Source: Symbiodinium natans
Lineage: Eukaryota; Sar; Dinophyceae; Suessiales; Symbiodiniaceae
Direction: 5' to 3'
Length of the DNA stretch: 64,000 nucleotides
NCBI GenBank assembly: GCA_905221605.1
Contig: CAJNDS010001046.1
Coordinates: 571,103-635,102, forward strand
The notes beneath the pieces were generated by a model. It was not told the DNA's origin. It made no database searches and worked only from the letters and a program-made list of their open reading frames with translations. Of the stretch, positions 30,120 to 39,823 are shown in pieces. Numbering within the stretch: the stretch's first letter is position 1; each line of letters opens with the position of its first letter. Position numbers and translations under genes: made by a program.

Positions 30120-31392
30120 ATGCGGGCTATATGCAGCAAATCCGTCGCGCATCAAGGTACATATGCGTGCCAAACATAAGGACTGTCTTGATCGGCTCGA
30201 GCATTCGGAAGTGCTTGCCTCCTGTGTTCGAACGCGAAAGCCCTGCGTGTACTGTGGTCAGCACATACCTAAGTCCACCTTTGAGGGCACGCATGCAACT
30301 GGCTGCTATGTGCTGTGGCAATCTATGTATGCCATGCTGCAATCTGGCCTGACACCCTCAGGTCTCGACTATGTCAGCAAACGCTACCGAGATTCCAGAT
30401 GGGGAAGAGCTGAACCTCTTCAAAAGATTCATGCCCAGCCAGCAGGCGGAGAAGGAGCAGGAGGATGCCCCGGAGAGGGCTTCGAAGCAGCAGCGCACCA
30501 AGGAGATAGTGCAAAAGGGGGGGAGCGGACGCCACGGCAAGGGCCCTCAGCAGCCAGCCTTTCGTTCCAGGCGCTCTTCGGACAAGCAGCAGGGCCTCAG
30601 CGATCAAAACCTGTTCCTTCTTTGTCAGATGCTGATCCGCCTTGTGCTACGCCAGGGAGATGCACTGAGGATCTTGGCTCTCGACACCTCACTGGTCCTG
30701 TGGCTCCGGACCGGACTTCCAGCGGGAGTCCCGGAAGCGATGTTCACGGCTGCCCAGAAGTGGAAGGAGCTTCGGGAGGCAGGAGAGGTGAAGGCCTCAC
30801 TGCGACACATCCTGTGGCTGTGCCTCCTCACAGAGCTCGAAGCCAGGACAAACCCGGCCAAGCTCACGGAGGAAACCAAGACTCACTTAACGAAAATGGG
30901 CTTCATCAAGGACGGACAGTGGCTCTACCTGAAGTGGTCCTTCGAGGAGAACAAGCTGCTTACGGACCCTGCCCGGAGCCCCATCTCCCTCGAGGACGCC
31001 CATCAGCAAGTGAAAGACCTCCTGCGAATGTCCCAGGATCCCCAGGTCATCACCAGGTTCCATCCGACTCGCCCGTTGGCACCAGAGCTCAAGAGTCCCA
31101 CCGTCACGTTCATGCTGTCCATTGCCCTTCGGTCGGAGCAGGCAAACGAGCTTCACTCCAACCTCCTGCGACTAGCGGGGAACGCGTGCACTCAAGTAGT
31201 GGGCATGACACATCGCCAGGAACGTCTCAGTCGATCCAACCTCGAGAAGCAGCTCTCCAAGTACCTTCAGACAGGGGATCTTGCCCCACTGGAGGAGGGC
31301 AGTCGACCATCGATCACCCAGATGCAGGCCGGATTCACGCCTCACCCACCAGCCATACCGCCACACCTCCACATTTGTCGCTTTTGCATGGC
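30120..31392 (+). pseudogene. LINE-A copy A: zinc-finger end and spacer, with overlapping ORF3
   Basis: The direct-orientation part of copy A begins inside finger 3 (GLYAANPSRIKVHMRAKH), then finger 4 (CVYCGQHIP...H...C). From 30371 an ATG-started ORF (30371-31522, 383 codons) runs in the +1 frame; it is the same ORF3 as in copy B but lacks six codons. Six substitutions separate the two copies in this overlap. All six change the outer frame, and three are silent in ORF3. Confidence 0.7.
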
Positions 31393-32196
31393 ATGGACCA
31401 GCAACACATTCTCCGTGCAAAGCTTGTCAACAGTGGTAACACATGCTATACCAATGCAATCATACTTGCCCTTCTTTGGACTGCATGCCGTTCGGGTCAA
31501 CCCTCACTGCCCGCAGGACTGATGAGGACACTAAGTTCGGCCCTCAAAGAACGCAAGCCTTTGAATGTATGGCAGCTTTTGTTGTGGCGCAACCTCATGC
31601 GACAATGGAGCGAGCCCAACAGGCAGCATGATGCTGCTGAACTCATTGCGTTCCTCCAGGACAAAGGGTTTGCAGAATACTACGAGGGCCACTGGCAGCG
31701 ACGAGTTCTTGCTGAGGGACGTATCAGCATTGAGGAGGCTGGCAGCACAATGCCACTTCTTCTATCGGTTCCCCTCTCAGCTCACTGCACACCTCAAGCC
31801 CTGTTGGATCAATGGCATGCTCAGGCCGGTTTTGCGGGATTGCTGACAGCGCCATCGCACCTTATTGTGCAGCTCAATCGTTTTGGCGTTGAAGAAGAGT
31901 CATTGCAAAAAAGTAGTTGCCCTGTTGATATCACCAGCACGTTAAGCGTCCCGGTGTTCGACGTTGACCTCGTGACCACCAGACAGCTGTACAGACTTCA
32001 TGCCTGCATTGTTCATCTTGGTCCACACCCCACTTCCGGGCACTACAGAGCTGTTCTTATGAGTGAAGACAGACGATATTACACGGACGATCATACCACT
32101 GCAAAACCTCTTCTTCAGAAGGATGCTGTACAGCTTTCACTCAATGTGTACATCCTGATATATTCCAAGGCCTGCTTCACAGATGCGTCTAGCTGA
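31393..32196 (+). CDS. LINE-A copy A: ubiquitin-specific protease domain
   Basis: Same domain as in copy B (41923-42726): NSGNTCYTNA Cys box, QHDAAEL box, VQLNRF, and GPHPTSGHYRA His box with YYTDDHT. It is in frame with the zinc-finger part and has an ATG at 31393. The amino-acid sequence is essentially unchanged against copy B; one seen substitution (GGT/GGA, Gly) is silent. In this copy the inverted upstream part cannot be co-translated, so only the 3' part could make protein. Confidence 0.75.
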   Translation: MDQQHILRAKLVNSGNTCYTNAIILALLWTACRSGQPSLPAGLMRTLSSALKERKPLNVWQLLLWRNLMRQWSEPNRQHDAAELIAFLQDKGFAEYYEGHWQRRVLAEGRISIEEAGSTMPLLLSVPLSAHCTPQALLDQWHAQAGFAGLLTAPSHLIVQLNRFGVEEESLQKSSCPVDITSTLSVPVFDVDLVTTRQLYRLHACIVHLGPHPTSGHYRAVLMSEDRRYYTDDHTTAKPLLQKDAVQLSLNVYILIYSKACFTDASS

Positions 32197-32484
32197 GTTA
32201 CGGCCCTGCATGCACATGTGGCTTTTGGATTGGGACGCCTTTCCTCTTGCCGTTTACATGTCGCATGTCACTGTCGCGCGCTGACGAGCGAAAGTGCAGT
32301 GCTTTGGGTGTCGGACTCCTTTCTTTTCACTCGTTTTCCGTGGTTGGCCTGCTTGGGCATTCGTGCCGGGGCCACAAGTCTTTTGTAGTTAGGAGCTTAG
32401 CTCGCTGCTCTCATGCAGCCGGACCACAGTGTCTGCTTCGGACTCGCTAGGTGCCAGACATGGCATTGCGCTGCAAAGCAAAAA

Positions 32485-32496
32485 GCTTTATCCAAG
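32485..32496 (+). repeat. Target-site duplication, LINE-A, copy 2 (shared)
   Basis: GCTTTATCCAAG between the tail of copy A and the 5' end of copy B; it serves as the flank of both. Confidence 0.9.
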
Positions 32497-32730
32497 AAGG
32501 CTCACAGCCGTAGCAACTTGGTAGTGGGGTTTTTCGTGTCTTTTCGTGCTTTCTTCTCCCTCTTTTCCTCTCTTCGCTCCCTCTTTCTCCCCCTTTCTTT
32601 TCTTCCTTTCGGTGGTGTTTGGGGTGGGTTCCGGGTGTGGGTCCTGGTCCTCCCTCTCTTCTGGTTTGATTTCGGGCAGGCCGGCCGTGGGCGGGGTAGC
32701 TTGCTAGCTTGCAGTTCTTGCTGCATCGCC

Positions 32731-35700
32731 ATGGCATTCCTCCTGCGATTCCTGCTTTCTTTCTGGATTTTCTTGCATGTGCTGGCGGGCCCGGAGGTTG
32801 ACGAGCTCTACGCTGAACTTTTGGCGGAGGCCGACCTGCCAAGCCTGACTGCCCCGATGGCAGCCCCGGTTGATGCATCTGCAGCATCATCTGATGTGAC
32901 TGGTGCCAGCCCTGCCAGCTTGGTGCCGCCCTTGCCAAATGAGACCGCTGCACCTGCCACACCGACTCTTGGTCGCAAGCCGAAGGTGCGCCCTGGCCCT
33001 ACGAATCTTCTACACGAGCTGCTCCATGGGCCGCCAACGATCACTGCTGCTGCGGAAGACACAGGCCACGAGGGTCTGTCAGACCCCTCTCCTGCGGACG
33101 GTGCCACCATGCTTAGCGGCCCACCTGCGGAGATCTTCCTAGGGTACACGGTGAACACGGAGGGCGAGACGGGCGAGGCTTGGGCTCCTGACGACACTAT
33201 GGTTGATGTGATGCTGGACAGCCCGGACAGCGAGCTTGAAGAGCTGCCAACACTGCAAGCGCAGCCTATCACTGGGTCAGGGTCTGAGGCTGGATCTGAG
33301 CCTACAGAAGATCCCAGCAATTCCTCAGAACCTGATGCCAGCTGCAGCACTGGAGCACCACATCGTCCTCCTCCTGCCGTTACACCGTGCTCCGGGGTAT
33401 ATGTTCACAGTCAAGCCTGCCAGGCGGTACCAACCACACGCAGCGTGTCAGTTCAGGCGGAGGGCTCGGCCATCGATGACGCGATACAGAAACGGAACAT
33501 GCCGAGACCGTTGCCCCCACCCAAGCACAGACGAGAAGGCCAGTCGTGCGACCTTTCGGACCCCTGTTTCGTTCAGGGTTGTCGCTGGGTTGGGGTTGAT
33601 TGCTTCTGTCCCGAACTGCACTTACTGGCTAGCATGTGTCGGTTTTCACTGACCTCGCAGGCTGAAGTAATGATGTGCAATGACAAGCACATGATCCCTA
33701 CATGGCAGGCCATTGCTGCAATCCCGCGCCCTCATGTGCATGCACCGCGCCACACCCGCCAACCGAAGCCACAGGATGCCGCTGAATCACCTGGCACCCT
33801 TGTCATCAGACTGGACCGCCTGGATCCAACTGCACTTGTACGTTGTGCAAGACCAATCCATGGCACCATGCTACGTACTTCCCATACTGCAGGATCAACT
33901 ACGTGCAGACAGCTGAGTCCGGCCTTGGACGAACGCCCTGCCCAGACTGTGCAAAATGCATCCCTGTGCACAGAGAGAGCAGCCCCGTCCGGGGTCATGT
34001 TGCTTCGACAGCCTCCTCGCAGAGGCATCATGCAGTCTGTCCTTCGACGCACACATGTGTTCAATGTCAGCAGTGACAGTTTCCACACATGCTTCACCTA
34101 TATGTGCAAATTAGGCTCCAGGCTGTGCGGGCATAGATACAGGGCACCCGAGGCGCCTCCAACTACTGCTGCACCGAGGCCCAAGGTCATAGGTACTCCC
34201 CTCCTCGCAATCCATACGCCCCCTGTCCAGGACATGGAAAAACTGTTCGGCTCCACCTCGGACTCGACCTCCAGCTCGGACACCGACTCAGATCAGGCCA
34301 ACCTTGAAAGGCGCCTTGACGTTGCGGTGGAGGAAGACAGGATAACCATGCACTGCCCAGAGGTCCGAACATCCAGAGGTGAACCGGCCATGTTGGTGGC
34401 ACAGCTCATCCTTCATGCTTGGCATAGGATTGCACATTTGACGAGTGGCTCCTCAACATCAGTGCCGTGCCCAGATGCTACCTCGCTCTCCACTAGCACA
34501 TACTTGCCCTGTGAGGGCAATGCCTCCTCTCCATCTGTGACTGCAACGGGATATGCTGAGGAGCGTCATGTCAGGCCCAGGCTCCAGGACACACACACGA
34601 GCACACAGCATGCTGCTGCGATGATGCGACCGGGCACTACTGCTCGCATGTATGAGCACATGCCTGGCTGTTGCTTGCCTCTTGGTGTACAGATTGATGA
34701 TGCTCTGTCTGCCCTGCCAGCAGCTGAAAGGGACAGGACTGTCCCATCAATCAGTGACGTGCTCCAACGGCGACCGACCACCGATCATATCAGCAGCAAC
34801 CTCAGATACCTGCATCTTTCCAAGTGTATACCTGGCTCGCCTGATGTCCGCCCCAGGTACGTGTCCTGCGAACCATCACCAACAGGACGGTCCCGGCAAC
34901 TCCTAGATATCGAGGTTCACCTAACGGCCGAGCCGGCAGGCCACTGCCAGAACGCCTGCCACCGCCAAAAGTGTTCTGCAGAGATTGGAGACAGGGCTCA
35001 TTGTTCTTCTGCATCTGTATCGCTGACTAAGCATGCACTGAGCTTCACTGCGTACACGAACGTGGCCGCTGCGTCACCTGGACCCTATACATGTCCTGCA
35101 GCCCATCCTACACTGCAAGCATGCGGTCTTGTGTTTGAATGGGGCATACGTTCTACCTCACCTCGTTTGCTCCGAGCTCACTCTTGCGCACTGGCATGTG
35201 CAAGTGCTGCGAACTGCCAGCGAGCCACTCCTGTGGTTTTCCCCGTTGCTCACTTTGGCCCAGGTCTGTCAAAGGCTACATCCAGGCGGACTGTGATCGA
35301 CACTAGATACTCCGTGGAACTCACGGAAGCAATCACTTTGTCTGAATCTGCCCAGGAGACTGTGCATGGAAATTTGACCCTGACCTACGACAACTGGTGT
35401 GGAGCTCATTCTCTGAGCACACTCTTTCTGTTGGACATGCGCCCAGCGAGCACCGCACATCCCCTGCAAAATGCTTGTCCCATATACTGCCATGCTGAGT
35501 TTCGGCCAGCTAGTAGAAGGGCTTCCCTCGGTTCTGTTAGGGTACTGACCTCGCTATGGCGCCCAAGAAAACACTCAAGAGGCCAGCCACCGGACAAAGC
35601 TCGAAACCGGGCCCCTCAATCCTGCGAAGGGGGCGGTTTGCGCCTTCGAATGAAGACAGAAATGGGGCGATGGACGAGCACACGCTCAGCGACAGCAATG

Positions 35701-36693
35701 ACTCTGATAGGAATGCCCTTGACCTGCCCGAGGCCCCCTCAGTCTGTGGCTCAACTGTCGCAACAGGTCCCAAGGCTGCACCGAATTCCCCGTCTTCCTC
35801 CTCCAGGACGGCCACGGACACGGATGATGCTCACAGTACTCCTGCTGGAGCAATTGGGGGTGCCCGACTTTCACCGGGCCCGAGGATCAGACCACCAATT
35901 CCAGGTGAGGCCTACGCAGCCAGTACAGGTGAAACTCCTGCCTCCAGAACGGCAAGCATTCTTCGAGCTGGGCTCAGAGCCAGAGCAACACGCTCCAAAA
36001 GCCCGCCTCCACTCAGACCAAGCCCACCCATGGAAGCACCTGGAGGACCACCACCCACAGTGGGGCATCTGCCTGCTGGACCCCCACCACCCACTGAGAG
36101 CATGGGACCCACTCTGCGACCACCACCTCATGGTGAGCTCCGACCGATTACCGCCACCCATCCCCCAACAGCACCCGTTGGAGGCTGCACAGCAGGAGGG
36201 CACTCTGATGGCCACTTTAGCCCGGCGGGACCCCCCGCACCGCGCCCAGCTGCCATTACCTTACCCCTCACCTACTCGCCAGAGGGGACACCATCGGTCA
36301 CACTCCCACCCGGATACGGAGCCCGACCGACCAACGGCATACACGCCTGGATCAGACCATCAGCCCGTGCACCTGGCATCCTGGAAGGACGACCTCCACA
36401 TGCGGGCATTGCAGCCCCAGGCTCCCCCAACACTCCAGCCATCCTTGAAGAAGCCACGGAGGATGGAGCAAGGGATACACCATGATGGCCCTTCGTGCCA
36501 CTTGTTACCTCATGCCTGGTTCGCTCCCGCGATGCCTGCGCTTTTTCATGGCACCCCTGAACCCAGGGGTCGGATGTCTCCTAAACCCAGGATCATTGCT
36601 AGCAAAGCCTGGCACCTGCTACGTAGATGGAAATTCAGATACCTACGCACGTGCACCCGGAGCAAGAGAAAACGCAATGCAGCTTTTGCATGA
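32731..36693 (+). CDS. LINE-A ORF1
   Basis: The ATG at 32731 opens 1320 codons. It starts with a hydrophobic segment (LLRFLLSFWIFLHVLAG) that could be a signal peptide or membrane anchor, followed by an acidic Ser/Thr/Pro-rich region, a Cys/His-rich patch (CFVQGCRWVGVDCFCPELH, about 33550) and further Cys/His-containing stretches. I recognise no family. The part after about 35556 overlaps another open ORF. In copy A this frame runs on into endonuclease-RT, whereas here an 11-bp difference ends it at 36693. ORF1 proteins of LINEs usually bind RNA; that role is assumed from position only. Confidence 0.45.
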   Translation: MAFLLRFLLSFWIFLHVLAGPEVDELYAELLAEADLPSLTAPMAAPVDASAASSDVTGASPASLVPPLPNETAAPATPTLGRKPKVRPGPTNLLHELLHGPPTITAAAEDTGHEGLSDPSPADGATMLSGPPAEIFLGYTVNTEGETGEAWAPDDTMVDVMLDSPDSELEELPTLQAQPITGSGSEAGSEPTEDPSNSSEPDASCSTGAPHRPPPAVTPCSGVYVHSQACQAVPTTRSVSVQAEGSAIDDAIQKRNMPRPLPPPKHRREGQSCDLSDPCFVQGCRWVGVDCFCPELHLLASMCRFSLTSQAEVMMCNDKHMIPTWQAIAAIPRPHVHAPRHTRQPKPQDAAESPGTLVIRLDRLDPTALVRCARPIHGTMLRTSHTAGSTTCRQLSPALDERPAQTVQNASLCTERAAPSGVMLLRQPPRRGIMQSVLRRTHVFNVSSDSFHTCFTYMCKLGSRLCGHRYRAPEAPPTTAAPRPKVIGTPLLAIHTPPVQDMEKLFGSTSDSTSSSDTDSDQANLERRLDVAVEEDRITMHCPEVRTSRGEPAMLVAQLILHAWHRIAHLTSGSSTSVPCPDATSLSTSTYLPCEGNASSPSVTATGYAEERHVRPRLQDTHTSTQHAAAMMRPGTTARMYEHMPGCCLPLGVQIDDALSALPAAERDRTVPSISDVLQRRPTTDHISSNLRYLHLSKCIPGSPDVRPRYVSCEPSPTGRSRQLLDIEVHLTAEPAGHCQNACHRQKCSAEIGDRAHCSSASVSLTKHALSFTAYTNVAAASPGPYTCPAAHPTLQACGLVFEWGIRSTSPRLLRAHSCALACASAANCQRATPVVFPVAHFGPGLSKATSRRTVIDTRYSVELTEAITLSESAQETVHGNLTLTYDNWCGAHSLSTLFLLDMRPASTAHPLQNACPIYCHAEFRPASRRASLGSVRVLTSLWRPRKHSRGQPPDKARNRAPQSCEGGGLRLRMKTEMGRWTSTRSATAMTLIGMPLTCPRPPQSVAQLSQQVPRLHRIPRLPPPGRPRTRMMLTVLLLEQLGVPDFHRARGSDHQFQVRPTQPVQVKLLPPERQAFFELGSEPEQHAPKARLHSDQAHPWKHLEDHHPQWGICLLDPHHPLRAWDPLCDHHLMVSSDRLPPPIPQQHPLEAAQQEGTLMATLARRDPPHRAQLPLPYPSPTRQRGHHRSHSHPDTEPDRPTAYTPGSDHQPVHLASWKDDLHMRALQPQAPPTLQPSLKKPRRMEQGIHHDGPSCHLLPHAWFAPAMPALFHGTPEPRGRMSPKPRIIASKAWHLLRRWKFRYLRTCTRSKRKRNAAFA
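35556..36485 (+). CDS. LINE-A ORF1b, basic Pro-rich protein overlapping ORF1
   Basis: ATG at 35556, 309 codons. It begins with a basic stretch (MAPKKTLKRPATGQ), then an acidic/Ser segment and long Pro/Ala/Gly-rich disorder. It lies in a different phase from ORF1. Its TGA overlaps the ATG of the next frame (ATGA at 36482-36485), an arrangement that in other LINEs supports reinitiation. Both phases are low-complexity, so which one is translated is uncertain. Confidence 0.4.
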   Translation: MAPKKTLKRPATGQSSKPGPSILRRGRFAPSNEDRNGAMDEHTLSDSNDSDRNALDLPEAPSVCGSTVATGPKAAPNSPSSSSRTATDTDDAHSTPAGAIGGARLSPGPRIRPPIPGEAYAASTGETPASRTASILRAGLRARATRSKSPPPLRPSPPMEAPGGPPPTVGHLPAGPPPPTESMGPTLRPPPHGELRPITATHPPTAPVGGCTAGGHSDGHFSPAGPPAPRPAAITLPLTYSPEGTPSVTLPPGYGARPTNGIHAWIRPSARAPGILEGRPPHAGIAAPGSPNTPAILEEATEDGARDTP

Positions 36694-39600
36694 CTGGGTG
36701 TCGAATGCACTTACCGCCCTTATTCCCTTCCTTCTTTCTTCTCTCCTTCGTTCCCTGACACACTGTATCCCCATACCATATGCGCCAACAAAGGCTGATC
36801 GCGGTCCCAAACCCGCGTCCCGAACGAGAACACGATCCAGGCTGCTCCTGTCACTACTCTTCCTTTGGCAAGTGCAAGCAAGCCGTGCTGCATCATTCAG
36901 TTCGGGTGAGCCGAGGGTTGGATCAGAGGCCACTGATCCTGGAGCCAGTACCTCACTTCCTTCTCGCCATACGCCGGCGAACCCAGGCCACTATGTCCCT
37001 ACACTAACTGGCTGCAGAAAACGATCTTTTAAGAGAGCAGTCCTTCGCGCCAGACACTTTGGAATTACACGCTACCGAGGCAGACTTTGCTCCGTCCACG
37101 ACCTTCTTGGCCGAGGTGAACAGTCACATCCTGACACCACGTCTCCACATCGGTCCACTCCTCGTCCCCCACCACCAGGTCTCAGATGCAGCATTATGAC
37201 CTGGAACGCGGGAGGCTTAACGGTCACAGTATGGAATGAATTCCTCACCTGGCTGTTAAAGACTCCGCATGGGCATGACATCGTATGTATCCAGGAGACG
37301 TACTGGCGAGATGACTTTGAATGGGACGATGATCACTGGTCATACATCCATCATGGAAGCCATAAGCCTAAGGAGGCAGGTCTACTCATGTGCATTTCCA
37401 AGAAACTGGCTCAACCACACATGATCAAGCACACCCCTGTCCTTGTCGGCAGGATGCAGCATGTACGCATCTTCTTCCCCAAAGGCCATCAGCCATTAGA
37501 CGTGCTCCATGTGTACCAACACGCATGGTATCATCAAAAGAATGATGATCAACAGGACTGGTGGAGAGGCGCAACTGAGCGCCGACATCGATTTCTTCAG
37601 AGGCTCCAGGCCACCGTTCGCAGCTTCCCTATTCGTAACCCGCTCTGTCTTATAGGTGACTTCAACACCTCGCTGCCACACATGACAGGGCTCACTGGCA
37701 TGGGTCGACCCACAAAGTCCGGTCCCCAATCCGACACTGCCGATCTGTGTGCGTTCTTAGAAGTCCATCGCCTCGTAGCTTGCAACACCTTTGGCAGGGC
37801 TCCTGCTGCTACCTTCGTCAATGAGTCCACAGGTGCCGCAACACAGATTGACTTCATCATGCTCAGGCAGTTCCACAGTGATAGGGAGAGCAAAAAGGCC
37901 AAGCCGTTTAACTGGCCGGTAGCTGCCTCTCGCAAAGGTGCTCAACATATCCCCGTACAGGCCAGCTTCTCTCTAGACTGGAAGCCATGGGGCCTGTCTT
38001 CTGCCCTGGAACTCCAGAACAACATCCAACCCAGGCAAGTTTCCGACGCCCTCAGGCAGGATCCCAATCTTGAGGCCGACTTCGTCTGCAACCTAAAAGT
38101 CCGGCTTCCGCCTCAGCCCACTGCGGCCCAGCTCGATCTTGCGCTTAAGCAGGCTTGGCATGACACCAGTGCCCGACCTGCCTTATCCCCACCTGACATC
38201 AAAGACAGACCCCATGAACAGGTCCTTTCCCTCTGGCAGGCACGTGCGGCGTTACTTCAGGCACCGATCTCAGACTCCCAACTTCACAACTGCTTTCACC
38301 AATGGAGACTCCTTGCACCGGCCATTCGAGCTGAGCGCCTGCTGAAACAGGCGGCAAGACAGCGCAAACGTGACTTCTTGAATGACTGCTTGTCACAAGC
38401 TGAGACAGCAGCTGCATCGGGCAATCATACAGTGGTGTATAGAATGCTCAAAGTGCTTGCCCCCAAGCAACAGCGCAAACGAATTCAAATTCGGACTCCT
38501 CAAGGCCAGGTGCAACGCCCTGCTGCTGAACGCGACACCCTTGTCGCGTATTATGAAGAACTTTATCAGGCACCCTCAGCGGAACCTGCCCTGGATGCTT
38601 GTCCAGTGATATACACTGCTGATCACTGCTTGCATGCCCTGCGAGCCCTGCCACGACCCAAATCAGTTCTTCCAGGTGCAGCCCCGGGCATACTCTGGGC
38701 CCTTGGAGCCAGCGCTATTGCGGAGGAGGCGACCCGCATCCTCAATGATGCGCTCTCCGCACTACCTGACCCGCCGCAGCCTGAGCTCACGGACATTTCC
38801 CTTTGCCTGTTGCCCAAACCCGCTAAAATAGCTCAGCAACCCTCAGATGTGCGTCCGATAAGCCTCTTACATCCACTCAACAAAATACAGGCAAGCATGC
38901 TGGCTTCCATGGTTAAGCCCTTCCTTGACTCCTATCTGCGAGGTGTCCCGCAATATGCGTATGTAAGTGGCAGATCTGCACCTGAGGCACTCGCTAGAGT
39001 GTTTTCACACTTGCATTCCGTTCGCCAGCTCGCACCCAAAAAGGAGCGCATGGTCCAACGTCGGCAGCAAGGACTTACTCGCACAGAATGCTCGGGAGGG
39101 CTCACCTTCTCTCTGGATGTTGCAAAAGCCTTTGACACCATCCCTAGATGGGTCATTCAAGCTGCTTGCGTTGATGCGGGTATCCCACAGCACATACTAC
39201 AGCACATCGATGCAGTTCATGCTTATCTCCGAGTTGGCATTAATCACTTTGGGCACCATGGCTCTTGCCGCACAAGCCGCGGCATTCGACAAGGATGTAA
39301 TCTCGCACCTTCATTATGGTGTCTCGCCACGGCCTTTGTCTATAAGCAATTGCTTAAAGCACTGGGGCCCAATGCGGCTGAGATTCTCACGCTTTTCGCC
39401 GATGATGTCATTGCCCAATGGAAAATCAATGATCTGGCCGAGCTGAGGCAGACACTGAGCCAGCTCACGATCTTGATCACCACATTGAGGCACTTCGGCA
39501 TGGACGTCAGCGCACAAAAGAGTGTCATTTTATACTCCTTGCATGGGCGCAAGGCCGAAAAATTCCTGTGCAATGCCCGCTTCAAACGTGCTGACAAGTG

Positions 39601-39823
39601 GCACATGCGCATCAGCCCGGACCTTGACTTCCCAATCGTCCGCCAGCATAAGTACCTAGGGGTTATAATCTCTTATGGCAGCTTTGAAGCCCATACCCTG
39701 GAACATCGCACCCACTGCGCCTCCACGGCTTTTTCCAGGCTGCGACACATCCTCTGCACCAAGAATGTCTTATCGACGATCAAGGGGTGCAACTCTGGAA
39801 GGCCATCATTTGGCCCACACTAA
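36482..39823 (+). CDS. LINE-A endonuclease-reverse transcriptase
   Basis: 1113 codons. APE-type endonuclease at about 37195-38000 with MTWNAGGL, VCIQETYW, LIGDFNTSL, QIDFIML and AQHIPV in order, and RT at about 38800-39800 with LLPKPAK, SLDVAKAFDTI, RQGCNLAPS and LFADDVIAQW. The N-terminal ~230 residues before the endonuclease are low-complexity, and the first 70 codons are of doubtful reality. It ends at TAA 39821 just after ATCAAGGGG. The natural continuation (QLWKAIIWPTLKYG) is in the -1 frame from about 39787. Both LINE-A copies share this break. It nicks target DNA and primes reverse transcription there (family knowledge). Confidence 0.85.
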   Translation: MMALRATCYLMPGSLPRCLRFFMAPLNPGVGCLLNPGSLLAKPGTCYVDGNSDTYARAPGARENAMQLLHDWVSNALTALIPFLLSSLLRSLTHCIPIPYAPTKADRGPKPASRTRTRSRLLLSLLFLWQVQASRAASFSSGEPRVGSEATDPGASTSLPSRHTPANPGHYVPTLTGCRKRSFKRAVLRARHFGITRYRGRLCSVHDLLGRGEQSHPDTTSPHRSTPRPPPPGLRCSIMTWNAGGLTVTVWNEFLTWLLKTPHGHDIVCIQETYWRDDFEWDDDHWSYIHHGSHKPKEAGLLMCISKKLAQPHMIKHTPVLVGRMQHVRIFFPKGHQPLDVLHVYQHAWYHQKNDDQQDWWRGATERRHRFLQRLQATVRSFPIRNPLCLIGDFNTSLPHMTGLTGMGRPTKSGPQSDTADLCAFLEVHRLVACNTFGRAPAATFVNESTGAATQIDFIMLRQFHSDRESKKAKPFNWPVAASRKGAQHIPVQASFSLDWKPWGLSSALELQNNIQPRQVSDALRQDPNLEADFVCNLKVRLPPQPTAAQLDLALKQAWHDTSARPALSPPDIKDRPHEQVLSLWQARAALLQAPISDSQLHNCFHQWRLLAPAIRAERLLKQAARQRKRDFLNDCLSQAETAAASGNHTVVYRMLKVLAPKQQRKRIQIRTPQGQVQRPAAERDTLVAYYEELYQAPSAEPALDACPVIYTADHCLHALRALPRPKSVLPGAAPGILWALGASAIAEEATRILNDALSALPDPPQPELTDISLCLLPKPAKIAQQPSDVRPISLLHPLNKIQASMLASMVKPFLDSYLRGVPQYAYVSGRSAPEALARVFSHLHSVRQLAPKKERMVQRRQQGLTRTECSGGLTFSLDVAKAFDTIPRWVIQAACVDAGIPQHILQHIDAVHAYLRVGINHFGHHGSCRTSRGIRQGCNLAPSLWCLATAFVYKQLLKALGPNAAEILTLFADDVIAQWKINDLAELRQTLSQLTILITTLRHFGMDVSAQKSVILYSLHGRKAEKFLCNARFKRADKWHMRISPDLDFPIVRQHKYLGVIISYGSFEAHTLEHRTHCASTAFSRLRHILCTKNVLSTIKGCNSGRPSFGPH

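Larger units (their letters stand above)
25147..32484. mobile_element. LINE-A copy A, 5'-truncated and 5'-inverted insertion
   Basis: Bases 25147-30119 are the reverse complement of copy B 35663-40620, and 30120-32484 are a direct copy of 40632-43017. The 5' part is therefore inverted against the 3' part, with about 10 bp lost at the switch and 2-3 bp of microhomology at both inner and outer junctions. This is the classical twin-priming outcome of target-primed reverse transcription. The first 3.2 kb of copy B are absent (5' truncation). The tail is AAAAA before the target duplication. Identity to copy B is very high, with a handful of substitutions, an 18-bp deletion and an 11-bp insertion. 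Confidence 0.9.
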
